Part shown: piece after piece, positions 14,690 to 21,494 of the stretch | Layout of the letters: every line of letters starts with the position of its first letter | Numbering within the stretch: position 1 is the stretch's first letter | Assembly (NCBI GenBank): GCA_022824605.1 | Contig: JAJDZO010000388.1 | Coordinates: forward strand, 1-28,892 | DNA length: 28,892 nucleotides | Direction: 5' to 3' | Origin: Acidimicrobiia bacterium | GTDB lineage: Bacteria > Actinomycetota > Acidimicrobiia > Acidimicrobiales > Aldehydirespiratoraceae | Program-made: the position numbers and the translations under genes | Notes under the pieces: model-generated | What the model was told of the DNA's origin: nothing | Databases searched by the model: none | The model's input: only the letters and a program-made list of their open reading frames with translations

Positions 14690-15224
14690 CAAGATCTTCG
14701 GAGTCGATCAGCGGGTCGGAGCCCGCGCCACCGTCTGTCGGTTCAGGATCACGCAATCCGGCCCCGCCGGCGGCACCAGATTCGATGGATGAGCCCGGCC
14801 CACCGCTCGCCGGCTCTGGATCACGCAACGCACCGATCCAGCCCGAGGTGGTGAGATCGAACACCAGACCGTCGGGTGAACGGTACTTCACCTCGTAGTA
14901 GCGGTTGGGCTCGTCGGGTTGCCGGCCGCGCACATGCTCGGCACCGGCCGCCTCAACCCGGTCGGCGGCTTCCTCTAGGTCGTCCACCCACATGCCGAAG
15001 TGATAGAGGCCCGAGAAGGACTCAGCGGGGCCGGCTGCGTGGGTGATGCCGGGCACCGGGTCGTCGCCGAAGTGCAGCAGGGCGACATTCATCACTCCGT
15101 CGGTCATGTAGACCCCCCGGCCGGCGTCGCCGGCCTTGGTCATGCCGAACGCGTCCTCGAAGAAGGCCTGAGCCGAGGCCACATCAGCCACCGCGATAGC
15201 CAGATGTCGAAGTCGGGCGGTCAC
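14676..15224 (-). CDS. VOC family (glyoxalase/dioxygenase-type) protein
   Basis: 182-residue vicinal-oxygen-chelate protein, first gene of the monooxygenase operon. Two beta-alpha-beta-beta-beta modules are visible: RLRHLAIAVADVASAQAFFEDAFG with a candidate metal His7, and YHFGMWVDDLEEAADRVEAAG with His75, ending in YYEVKYRSPDGLVFDLTT where an Asp sits at the usual terminal Glu position. The last 50 residues lie beyond the fold and contain a 24-residue tandem repeat (LRDPEP at 133 and 157). The GTG at 15224 is chosen because the fold begins there; the upstream frame would include the GTATAC site eleven bases away. It may be a metal-dependent lyase, isomerase or extradiol-type enzyme; the sequence does not decide. 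Confidence 0.8.
   Translation of the reverse strand: MTARLRHLAIAVADVASAQAFFEDAFGMTKAGDAGRGVYMTDGVMNVALLHFGDDPVPGITHAAGPAESFSGLYHFGMWVDDLEEAADRVEAAGAEHVRGRQPDEPNRYYEVKYRSPDGLVFDLTTSGWIGALRDPEPASGGPGSSIESGAAGGAGLRDPEPTDGGAGSDPLIDSEDLGGSR
14718..14829. repeat. 72-bp-period tandem repeat in the VOC gene tail
   Basis: Positions 14718-14757 and 14788-14829 are similar at an offset of 72 bases (24 codons), both containing GGATCACGCAA. In the protein this gives two copies of LRDPEP followed by a Gly/Ser-rich stretch. It lies just before the overlap with the monooxygenase start. Confidence 0.75.
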
Positions 15225-15234
15225 CGGGCCGACT

Positions 15235-15240
15235 GTATAC
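15235..15240. promoter_or_regulatory. GTATAC palindrome upstream of the VOC-monooxygenase operon
   Basis: The eight-base perfect palindrome TGTATACA covers 15234-15241. It ends only about ten bases before the GTG at 15224 on the minus strand, so a bound regulator would cover the start region. Same core as the other sites. Confidence 0.5.
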
Positions 15241-15433
15241 AACACGTACCGGAGCCAACTCATCCGGCAACAGCGTTCCAGCATCGACTCGTGGCCAAGA
15301 ATGATCCAAGAGGTCGCTAGCGCTGGCCTCTCTGATAGCATGAAATGTAATGACAAATGAAGGCTTGAAGACTGCGTTTAGCGCAGAATTCAAGGGTCGG
15401 CTTTGGACACCTTTCACGAATTGGGGGAAACCC

Positions 15434-15790
15434 GTGGGCACTTTCACCTCACCCCTTCGGCTCGACAGCCTGGACGGCACACGATCATTGCAGCTCAACG
15501 CCCTAGTGGATACCGGCGCTAGCTACACAATCGTTGCGAGTGGACTCCTGAGAGAACTGGGAGTACCCCCGTCTGGAGAGGTCGAACTAGTGCTAGCCGA
15601 CGGTCGTCGAGCCGTCTACGCCATGGGTGAGGCTCGGGCCACGCTAGACGGGAGGAGCATTCCTACCATCGTTGTATTCGGCGACGACGGTGCCGAGCCT
15701 CTCTTGGGCGCGTACACGCTTGAAGGACTGCGCCTTGCCGTCGATCCGGCGAACCTGAGGCTCGTACCGCTGCCGTACGCCCGCGCATAG
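15434..15790 (+). CDS. Retropepsin-like (clan AA) aspartic protease
   Basis: 118-residue single-domain aspartic protease of the retroviral type. The catalytic motif is ALVDTGASYTIV, followed by LLRELGV, VELVLADGRR and the second-half motif PLLGAYTLEGLRLAVDP, which matches the bacterial 'LLG...LE' pattern. Such proteins work as dimers. GTG at 15434 is preferred because GGGGGAAA lies just upstream and family members begin with MGTF; an ATG at 15350 would add 28 residues with no evident RBS. Codon usage and base composition from about 15330 to 15460 are clearly less GC-rich than the neighbours, hinting at separate origin. It has no obvious link to the catabolic genes. Confidence 0.75.
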   Translation: MGTFTSPLRLDSLDGTRSLQLNALVDTGASYTIVASGLLRELGVPPSGEVELVLADGRRAVYAMGEARATLDGRSIPTIVVFGDDGAEPLLGAYTLEGLRLAVDPANLRLVPLPYARA

Positions 15791-15895
15791 ACGCCGCCGC
15801 ACAAACGACTGTTCGCTCCGTCTGCACCGTTGCGGGCGGCCGCCGCCATCGGTGATCAACTCATTTCGGAGTCGGCCCGCGCGCGAGACTCCCGG

Positions 15896-17440
15896 GTGGT
15901 GAGCAGCACGGATCGGAACCAGGCCGTTTCGCGGGCAGCCGTTTCGTCCGGCCATCGGCGGGCGACCCGGGCGGCGGTAGCGCTACTGCGGGCCGGGGGG
16001 TCAGCGGTGGACGCTGCCATCGCGGCCGATGCGGTGATGGGCGTGATCGAGCCCACCGGCACCGGCATCGGCGGCGACATGATGGCCGTGGTCGTCGAGC
16101 GCGGCGGCATTTCAGCGCTCGATGGCAGCGGCCGCTCGGGCCGGCGCACCGACCCGCAGTCGGTGCCCGACAACGGTCACGGGTTCGTGCCGTCCGTGGG
16201 CGGGGCAGCGGTGACCGTTCCGGGAACGGTTGCAGGCTGGTGGGATCTGCATCAACGTTTCGGTCGGCTCGGATGGTCGGAGGTGCTGGAACCAGCCATA
16301 CACGCCGCGGTTGCGGGAGCGGAGGTCGGTGCCACCGCCAGCCGGTTGTGGGCCGGAGCCCGCAGCCGCCTCGACGCGGCCGGTCAAGCGCTCTACTTCG
16401 GTGAGGGCCGCGCTCCGGCGGCAAGCGAACGCTGGGACAACCCTGCCCTGGCAGCAATCCTGGAACGGATCGCAAGCGACGGCCCCGATGCCTTCTACCG
16501 CGGTCCGCTGGCCCGAGGGATTGCAGATACGACCGCCGCCGCGGGCGGAAGCCTTGACATTGATGACCTTGCCGCCCACCGCAGCGAATGGGTAGAGCCG
16601 CTGCGAGCAAGCCTCGGGGGCCATGAACTCCTGACCGTGCCGCCTCCGTGTCAGGGCGCCGTGGTGGCCCTTGCCGCCCAGTCGGTTCATGAACTGGGCC
16701 TACTCGGAGTCACTGGAGGCAGTGCCGGAGCCGACGCCGCCGCCGCGATGGTCGAGGCACTCGACCGAGCCTTCGAGGTGGCCCTGGAGTGCCTGGCCGA
16801 TCCCACGGCCGGCACAGTCCCCGACTACGACGAGATGCGAACCCGCCTGCATCACGCGCCCCGGCGCGGCCCGATGCCTCTGGGACCGGGCACGGTGTTC
16901 ACGGTGGTGTTCGCCGCCGAGCAGGCGGTGGTGCTGACGTCCAGCGTGTGCGACCGGTTCGGCTCAGGAGTGACCGTGCCCGAAGGCGGGTTCGTGCTAC
17001 AGAGCCGCGGACGCGGCTTCTCCACCGACCCGCGCCACCCCAACGCGCTGGCGCCGCACAAGCGCCCCTATCACACGATCGTGCCCACGCTGGTGCTAGA
17101 GGGGGGCCGGCCCATGCTCGGCATGGGAGTGGTAGGCGGCATCATGCAACCCCAAGGACAACTGCAGATCCTGCACCGGGTGCTAGGCGGCGCGGACCTG
17201 ACCTCGTCAGTGAAGGCCGGCCGGTTCCGCCTGATCGGTTACGGCCAGGTGACCACCGAGGCCACCCTCGAACCCGCCTGGCGAGCCGCGATCGGAAGGG
17301 CCGACTACGAGCTCGTCGACTCCGCCGACGTCATAGGCGGCTTCGGCGGCGCCCAAGCCGTCCTGAACACAGAGGACACACTGACCGCGGCCGCCGACCC
17401 CCGCCGAGACGGCACGTCAACTGTCATCTCGCTCAGTTAA
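15896..17440 (+). CDS. Gamma-glutamyltransferase family protein (YwrD-like), nucleophile uncertain
   Basis: About 514 residues from GTG 15896 (TTG 15830 would add 22). The N-terminal half has the family phrases VALLRAGGSAVDAAIAADAVMGVIEP and GTGIGGDMMAV, then the GxxxVPGTVAGW region. The C-terminal half has FGSGVTVPEGGFVLQSRGRGFS, HKRPYHTIVPTLVLEGG and GVVGGIMQPQGQLQ, which match the YwrD/GGT-like branch of N-terminal-nucleophile hydrolases. At the maturation site the sequence is GPGTVFTVVF: aligned without gaps, Gly replaces the catalytic Thr, although the next residue is Thr and a one-residue shift would restore it. There is no clear signal peptide. It might cleave gamma-glutamyl or similar amide bonds, or have lost activity. 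Confidence 0.8.
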   Translation: MVSSTDRNQAVSRAAVSSGHRRATRAAVALLRAGGSAVDAAIAADAVMGVIEPTGTGIGGDMMAVVVERGGISALDGSGRSGRRTDPQSVPDNGHGFVPSVGGAAVTVPGTVAGWWDLHQRFGRLGWSEVLEPAIHAAVAGAEVGATASRLWAGARSRLDAAGQALYFGEGRAPAASERWDNPALAAILERIASDGPDAFYRGPLARGIADTTAAAGGSLDIDDLAAHRSEWVEPLRASLGGHELLTVPPPCQGAVVALAAQSVHELGLLGVTGGSAGADAAAAMVEALDRAFEVALECLADPTAGTVPDYDEMRTRLHHAPRRGPMPLGPGTVFTVVFAAEQAVVLTSSVCDRFGSGVTVPEGGFVLQSRGRGFSTDPRHPNALAPHKRPYHTIVPTLVLEGGRPMLGMGVVGGIMQPQGQLQILHRVLGGADLTSSVKAGRFRLIGYGQVTTEATLEPAWRAAIGRADYELVDSADVIGGFGGAQAVLNTEDTLTAAADPRRDGTSTVISLS

Positions 17441-17443
17441 TCG

Positions 17444-17462
17444 GTCCCCCGGCGGGCGGGAC
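17444..17462. terminator. Weak GC hairpin between convergent genes
   Basis: GTCCC (17444-17448) and GGGAC (17458-17462) flank a GC-rich centre in the 36-base gap between the GGT-family stop and the isochorismatase-family stop. It could act as a bidirectional terminator, but the stem contains a mismatch. Confidence 0.25.
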
Positions 17463-17476
17463 GATCTGATCGGGCG

Positions 17477-18172
17477 CTAGTTCGAGAGGCGGTTGAGCCA
17501 GTCGATTACGTGGTCGAGCGGAGCGACGTCGGCGTACTTCATGTGCAGGTCGAGCAGGTTGACCTTGTGGGAGATCTGGCTGCGGTCGGCGACGCACTCG
17601 AACGGGATCACCACATCGAAGTTGTACTGGAAGGCGTCGACCGCGGTGGCCCGCACGCAGCCGCTGGTGGTCAAGCCGGTCACCACCACGGTGTCGACCT
17701 TGTCGTACACCAGCAACGCAGCCAGCTCGGTGCCGAAGAAGCCGCTGGGCTTGTGGCTCTTGCAGATCACCAACTCGTCGGGCCTGGGGGCCAGCTCGTC
17801 GACAATCACGTCGCCGGGGGGCAGGTCGGGATCGGGCGGGCGGCGGCCCACCGTCTTCCAGCGCCCCTTCTGGGCCGGGAACGGCACATGGGCGGGGTCG
17901 GCATACAGCTTCGTGTAGTACACCGGGCGCCCGAGACGGCGCATCTCGTCGAGCAGTCGGGCGTTGGCCTCCACCGCAGCCCCGGCAGTGTCACCGCATC
18001 CGGTGGGCCAGCGGCCGTCCACGAACGCCAGCGTCATGTCCACCACGATCAGTGCCGGCGATGTGCCCGCGCTGATGGCCCGGAACTCGTCGCCGCTGAA
18101 GGTGGCGCCGTAGCCGGCCGCAAGGTAACGGGCCACATCGTCGGCCGGGATGGCGTCGTTCCAGGGGTACAC
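17477..18172 (-). CDS. Isochorismatase-family amidase, N-carbamoylsarcosine amidase-like
   Basis: 231-residue cysteine hydrolase. The catalytic triad is visible: Asp45 in ALIVVDMTLAF, Lys138 in VICKSHKPSGFFGTEL and Cys172 in TGLTTSGCVRATAVDAFQY. The last two phrases and the spacing resemble N-carbamoylsarcosine amidohydrolase, and more loosely nicotinamidase, maleamate amidase and RutB. GTG at 18172 is the start. It should release ammonia, with or without CO2, from a primary amide or carbamoyl group. It follows the solute-binding lipoprotein gene on the same strand, with a strong hairpin in the 140-base gap. It may therefore be expressed at a reduced level by read-through. Confidence 0.85.
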   Translation of the reverse strand: MYPWNDAIPADDVARYLAAGYGATFSGDEFRAISAGTSPALIVVDMTLAFVDGRWPTGCGDTAGAAVEANARLLDEMRRLGRPVYYTKLYADPAHVPFPAQKGRWKTVGRRPPDPDLPPGDVIVDELAPRPDELVICKSHKPSGFFGTELAALLVYDKVDTVVVTGLTTSGCVRATAVDAFQYNFDVVIPFECVADRSQISHKVNLLDLHMKYADVAPLDHVIDWLNRLSN

Positions 18173-18241
18173 GCCGACCTACCGGTGAGTCCCGCTCATG
18201 TTCGCAGCGCTCACGGGCCGCTCGGGCCCTGGAGAAGCCCA

Positions 18242-18282
18242 CGAGGGAGCACGACCGATTCTCATCAGGTCGTGCTCCCTCG
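18242..18282 (-). terminator. Perfect 15-bp hairpin after the binding-protein gene
   Basis: CGAGGGAGCACGACC (18242-18256) pairs perfectly with 18268-18282 around an eleven-base loop, starting 31 bases after the lipoprotein stop in the direction of transcription. No T tract follows. It may be a terminator, or an mRNA-stabilising hairpin that leaves the binding protein better expressed than the gene behind it. Confidence 0.6.
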
Positions 18283-18312
18283 CAGGTGGAGGGGAACTAG
18301 TGGCCCCGACGA

Positions 18313-20202
18313 TCAGCTCAGCGTCATGTCCTCGACGCGGGCTGTGTCGTCGTAGCGCGGGATCCAGCTGAGATTGTCGGCGCCGCCGTTCACGCTCAGG
18401 TACGTGAGGATCGGGAGGATGCCGACGTTTTCGCAGTTGTAGGCCATGATCTCGTGGTACATCTGCTCACGGGCGACGGGGTCTAGCTCGCTCGCCGCGG
18501 CGCCCAGCATGGCAACCAGTTCGGCGTCGTCATAAGACGATGTCACGTTGTCGCGACCGATGTACGAGCCGAGCCTCGCCCCGTCCTGAAGCTCGTTGGA
18601 GGAAGACGACAAGAAGATGTCGCCGCCGACCTCACCGATCGGCTTGAGGAACTCGTCGAAGAGCCAGACTTCCCAAGCCAGCAGCTGGAAGTCGACATTC
18701 AGCCCGACGGCCGACATGTCAGCCGCGATGGCCTCGGAGAGCTCGTCGAACTTGGTCCAGCGGGTGCCGTTGGCGACAAACGAGATCTCCTCGCCCGCAT
18801 AGCCGGAGTCGGCGATGATCTGCCTGGCCATGTCCGGGTCGTAGGCCCGGTCGGTGATGTTGGGATTGTGTCCGAACACGCCCGAGCCGAAGATATGGCA
18901 GTTGGCCTTGCCGGCCTGGCCTTGGTAGATGAACTCGATGTAGTCATCGGTGTTGAGGGCGTGGGCGATGGCCACCCGCAGTTCGGGATAGTCGCCGAGG
19001 GGACCCTCGTAGTTCTTCATCCGCAGGTACGGGTACTCGATGCCCTCGTCGCGCACGAACAGCTTGGGCATGTCCCCCGCCGAGTCGGCCGACAGACCGA
19101 CAGCCAAGTGGACGTCTCCGGCCTGCACGGCCGCCACTCGGGACTGCTCGTCGGGCAGGAACACGAACTTCACGTCGTCGATCTGCGGCTCGGGACCCCA
19201 GTAGTCGGTGTTGCGGGTGAGCGTCAGCGAGTCGCCGGCCACCCACTCCACGAACTTGTATGGGCCAGTGCCCACAGCTTCGTCCTCAAGGCCGTCGGCA
19301 GCCGCGCCGGGCTCGACCATCTGCACCATGTAGAGGCGGGCCGGCAGTACGGGATCGGGTCCGTCGGTGTTGATGCGAATGGTGTAGTCATCGACTACAT
19401 CCACACTGGTGATCTTCTCGATCTGCTCCTTGAGATCGGAGTCAAGTTCCGTGCTGAGCACGCGCTCGATCGAGTACTTGGCCGCGGCCGCATTGAATGG
19501 CGCACCGTTGTGGAAGGAGATGCCCCGGCGCAGCTTGAGTTCCCAGGTGGTGTCGTCGACGAGCCTGGGCAGCGACGCAGCCAGCCTGGGCACGAAGATC
19601 GACGGGTTGACGAGGTCACGCTCGATGAGACGCTCGTAGACGTTCTCCATCGTGCGGCGCATCTCGCCGTCCTGGTAGTGGGGATCGATCCGTCCGGGAC
19701 CTTCGAGGATGGCGATGGTGATCGACTCGGGCGCCTCGGCGGCCATCGCGGCTGCTTCAGCAGCAGCCTCCGCCGCAGCAGCAGCCGCCTCAGCAGCAGC
19801 CGCCTCAGCAGCAGCCGCTTCCGCTTCGGCATCCGCCATAGCAGCAGCGTCCGCGGCCGCAGCCTCGGCCTCCATTGCCGCGTCAAGGTCGGCTTGAAGT
19901 GCAGCGAGTTCGTCGGCACTGGCAGCGCCTTCGGCCTCAGCAGCAGCCAGGGCCGCCTCCGCAGCGGCAGCAGCATCCGCGGCCGCAGCCGCATTGGCAG
20001 CAGCCGTTTCGGCCTCGGCCATCGCAGCCGCAGCATCCGCCTCAGCAGCAGCCGCTTCGGCTTCGGCAGCCGCTAGGGCAGCAGCATCCGCGGCACTGGT
20101 GTCGGGCGCTTCGGGCTCGTCGTCACCGCACGCGGCCGCGACGAGCGTAAAGACGAACAGGGCCGCTAGGAGCCGCTGCATGAACGTGAACTTCTTGAGC
20201 AT
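18313..20202 (-). CDS. ABC transporter solute-binding lipoprotein (SBP family 5) with Ala-rich stalk
   Basis: 629-residue lipoprotein. The signal is MLKKFTFMQRLLAALFVFTL with a lipobox ending VAAAC; Cys25 would be lipidated. After an acidic linker (GDDEPEAPDTS), residues about 38-156 consist almost wholly of Ala with Glu, Asp and a few Met, a predicted long helix. From about 160 the family-5 solute-binding fold begins (ITIAILEGPGRIDPHYQDGEMRRTMENVYERL), with WELKLRRGISFHNGAPFNA, VGTGPYKFVEW and LRVAIAHALNTDDYIEFIYQG. ATG at 20202 is chosen for the signal peptide; the frame continues upstream to 21348 only as a shadow of the MFS gene. It is the only binding protein in the window, so it is the likely partner of the ABC operon at 2032-5966. 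Two operator-like sites lie upstream. Confidence 0.9.
   Translation of the reverse strand: MLKKFTFMQRLLAALFVFTLVAAACGDDEPEAPDTSAADAAALAAAEAEAAAAEADAAAAMAEAETAAANAAAAADAAAAAEAALAAAEAEGAASADELAALQADLDAAMEAEAAAADAAAMADAEAEAAAAEAAAAEAAAAAAEAAAEAAAMAAEAPESITIAILEGPGRIDPHYQDGEMRRTMENVYERLIERDLVNPSIFVPRLAASLPRLVDDTTWELKLRRGISFHNGAPFNAAAAKYSIERVLSTELDSDLKEQIEKITSVDVVDDYTIRINTDGPDPVLPARLYMVQMVEPGAAADGLEDEAVGTGPYKFVEWVAGDSLTLTRNTDYWGPEPQIDDVKFVFLPDEQSRVAAVQAGDVHLAVGLSADSAGDMPKLFVRDEGIEYPYLRMKNYEGPLGDYPELRVAIAHALNTDDYIEFIYQGQAGKANCHIFGSGVFGHNPNITDRAYDPDMARQIIADSGYAGEEISFVANGTRWTKFDELSEAIAADMSAVGLNVDFQLLAWEVWLFDEFLKPIGEVGGDIFLSSSSNELQDGARLGSYIGRDNVTSSYDDAELVAMLGAAASELDPVAREQMYHEIMAYNCENVGILPILTYLSVNGGADNLSWIPRYDDTARVEDMTLS
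19735..20091. repeat. Low-complexity GCAGC/GCCTC-rich region encoding the Ala/Glu stalk
   Basis: About 357 bases of near-repeats of Ala, Glu and Asp codons (minus-strand sense). On the plus strand, runs of GCAGCAGCC and CCTCAGCAG recur with varying spacing. The reading frame is kept throughout, so indels have been in multiples of three. The region is a candidate for length variation between strains. Confidence 0.85.
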
Positions 20203-20275
20203 CTGGAGATACCCCCAAGTGAATCCGTGGTCGACGACGGCTGTGGCAGATGGATCCGCAGCCAGACCGGCCAAG

Positions 20276-20313
20276 GTATACCCCAACACACAACCCTGCA
20301 AATTGTTGTATAC
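20276..20313. promoter_or_regulatory. Two GTATAC palindromes 32 bases apart upstream of the binding-protein gene
   Basis: Copies at 20276-20281 (AAGGTATACCCC) and 20308-20313 (TTGTATACAG). Their centres are 32 bases apart, close to three helical turns, so two regulator dimers could bind the same face. They lie 74 and 106 bases above the ATG at 20202, in the 128-base gap after the MFS gene at 20331. Confidence 0.55.
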
Positions 20314-20330
20314 AGCCTCCGTGCCGGCTG

Positions 20331-21494
20331 TCAGTTCCGGTTGAACCGGGGCAAGCAGAACAAGGCGGCCGGTCCCACCAGCACTGCTGTCGCCACCAGC
20401 ACGGCGGGACCGAGCCCGACTACGAGCAGGGCGGCGACACCGAACGGCGCGCCCGACAGGGTTGCGCCCCGGGCAACCCCGGCGATGGTCACCGCGTCGC
20501 CCTGCAGTTCGTCGCGCACCCCCTCGCTCACCGCGGTGATGGCCAGCACCTGCAGCAGACCGACGGCCACGCCACCGACCACCAGCGCAGCCGCAACCGC
20601 CGCCACTGGCAGGTCGAAGCCGACGAACATGGTGGCGACCAGCGTCACTGCACCCCAGCGGGCCACGCTGGGCGCCACCCGGGAACCCTCCGTGTCCACG
20701 GCGAGGTAGCCGCTGAGCGCGGATGCCCCGTTGGCCACCGCCACCACCACCCCGATGACGGCCTCGCTGCTGCCGGCGGCATCGAGCCCGATGGGGACGT
20801 AGGAGCCCAACAGCCCGCGCCAGGCACCGATGGCCACACTGGCCCACACGCCAACCTGGACACCCCTGCTCACCAACAGCCGCCGGTAGCTGTGACCACC
20901 CACCCGAGCGAACGGCGGCAAGCGGACCAGGGCCAGGGTGGGTATCACCCCGGCGAACGCCACCACGGCCGCTACCGCGAACGCGGTGCGGAACGAACTC
21001 TGCGCAAGGATGCCGCCAAGTGCGGGGCCCACGAGCATGCCTACGGTGGCCGCCATGTTGAGCGTGGCGATGGCTTTGGAGGTCGAGCGAGCAGAGCGCA
21101 CGATCTGCACCTGGTTGCCCGTCCAGAAACACGCCCGGGCGACCCCCTGCACCACCGACGACACCGCTAGGGACACAAGCCCCGAATCCACAACGAGAAG
21201 CCCGACGCTCAGACCCATCAGCACAGCCGCGGCCGTGATCACATGGGAGTTGGACACTCGTCGCATCACCGAACCGAGCCGCCAGCGGGTGAGCACCTGC
21301 ACCGCGGCGGACAGCCCGATGAGCACGCCGGCGGTGGTCTGCGACCAACCTTGGCCCACCACGAACAGCGGGTAGGCCACCAAGGCGATGCCGAGGCTGA
21401 GCGAGAACAGCAGCGCGCCCGTGTACTGGCTGGAAGCCTCGCGGCGGGTGGGCGGCACCGATGCGGCGCGGCCCGGTGCCGCTCCGTCAGCCAC
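20331..21494 (-). CDS. MFS transporter
   Basis: 387-residue MFS carrier with about twelve hydrophobic segments and a short N-terminal tail (VADGAAPGRAASVPPTRREASSQ, read with GTG as the first codon). It differs from the other three: the loop after helix 2 reads RWRLGSVMRRVSNSH, a weak form of the MFS signature, and helix 4 is followed by ACFWTGNQVQIVRSARSTSKAIATLNMA. The last of these resembles drug-export-like MFS families. GTG at 21494 overlaps the end of the aldehyde dehydrogenase by eight bases, so it is the last gene of the minus-strand aldehyde dehydrogenase operon. An export or uptake role in the same pathway is inferred. Confidence 0.8.
   Translation of the reverse strand: MADGAAPGRAASVPPTRREASSQYTGALLFSLSLGIALVAYPLFVVGQGWSQTTAGVLIGLSAAVQVLTRWRLGSVMRRVSNSHVITAAAVLMGLSVGLLVVDSGLVSLAVSSVVQGVARACFWTGNQVQIVRSARSTSKAIATLNMAATVGMLVGPALGGILAQSSFRTAFAVAAVVAFAGVIPTLALVRLPPFARVGGHSYRRLLVSRGVQVGVWASVAIGAWRGLLGSYVPIGLDAAGSSEAVIGVVVAVANGASALSGYLAVDTEGSRVAPSVARWGAVTLVATMFVGFDLPVAAVAAALVVGGVAVGLLQVLAITAVSEGVRDELQGDAVTIAGVARGATLSGAPFGVAALLVVGLGPAVLVATAVLVGPAALFCLPRFNRN

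Noticed and set aside
18868..20076. Plus-strand frame of 402 codons opposite the binding-protein gene, with a Ser/Arg-rich end
   Set aside because: The Ser/Arg runs are the antisense of the Ala/Glu codon repeats; no independent evidence of coding.
20203..21348. N-terminal 382-residue extension of the binding-protein frame
   Set aside because: The extension overlaps the MFS gene in another frame and reads as Arg/Gly-rich noise; a lipoprotein signal at 20202 marks the true start.
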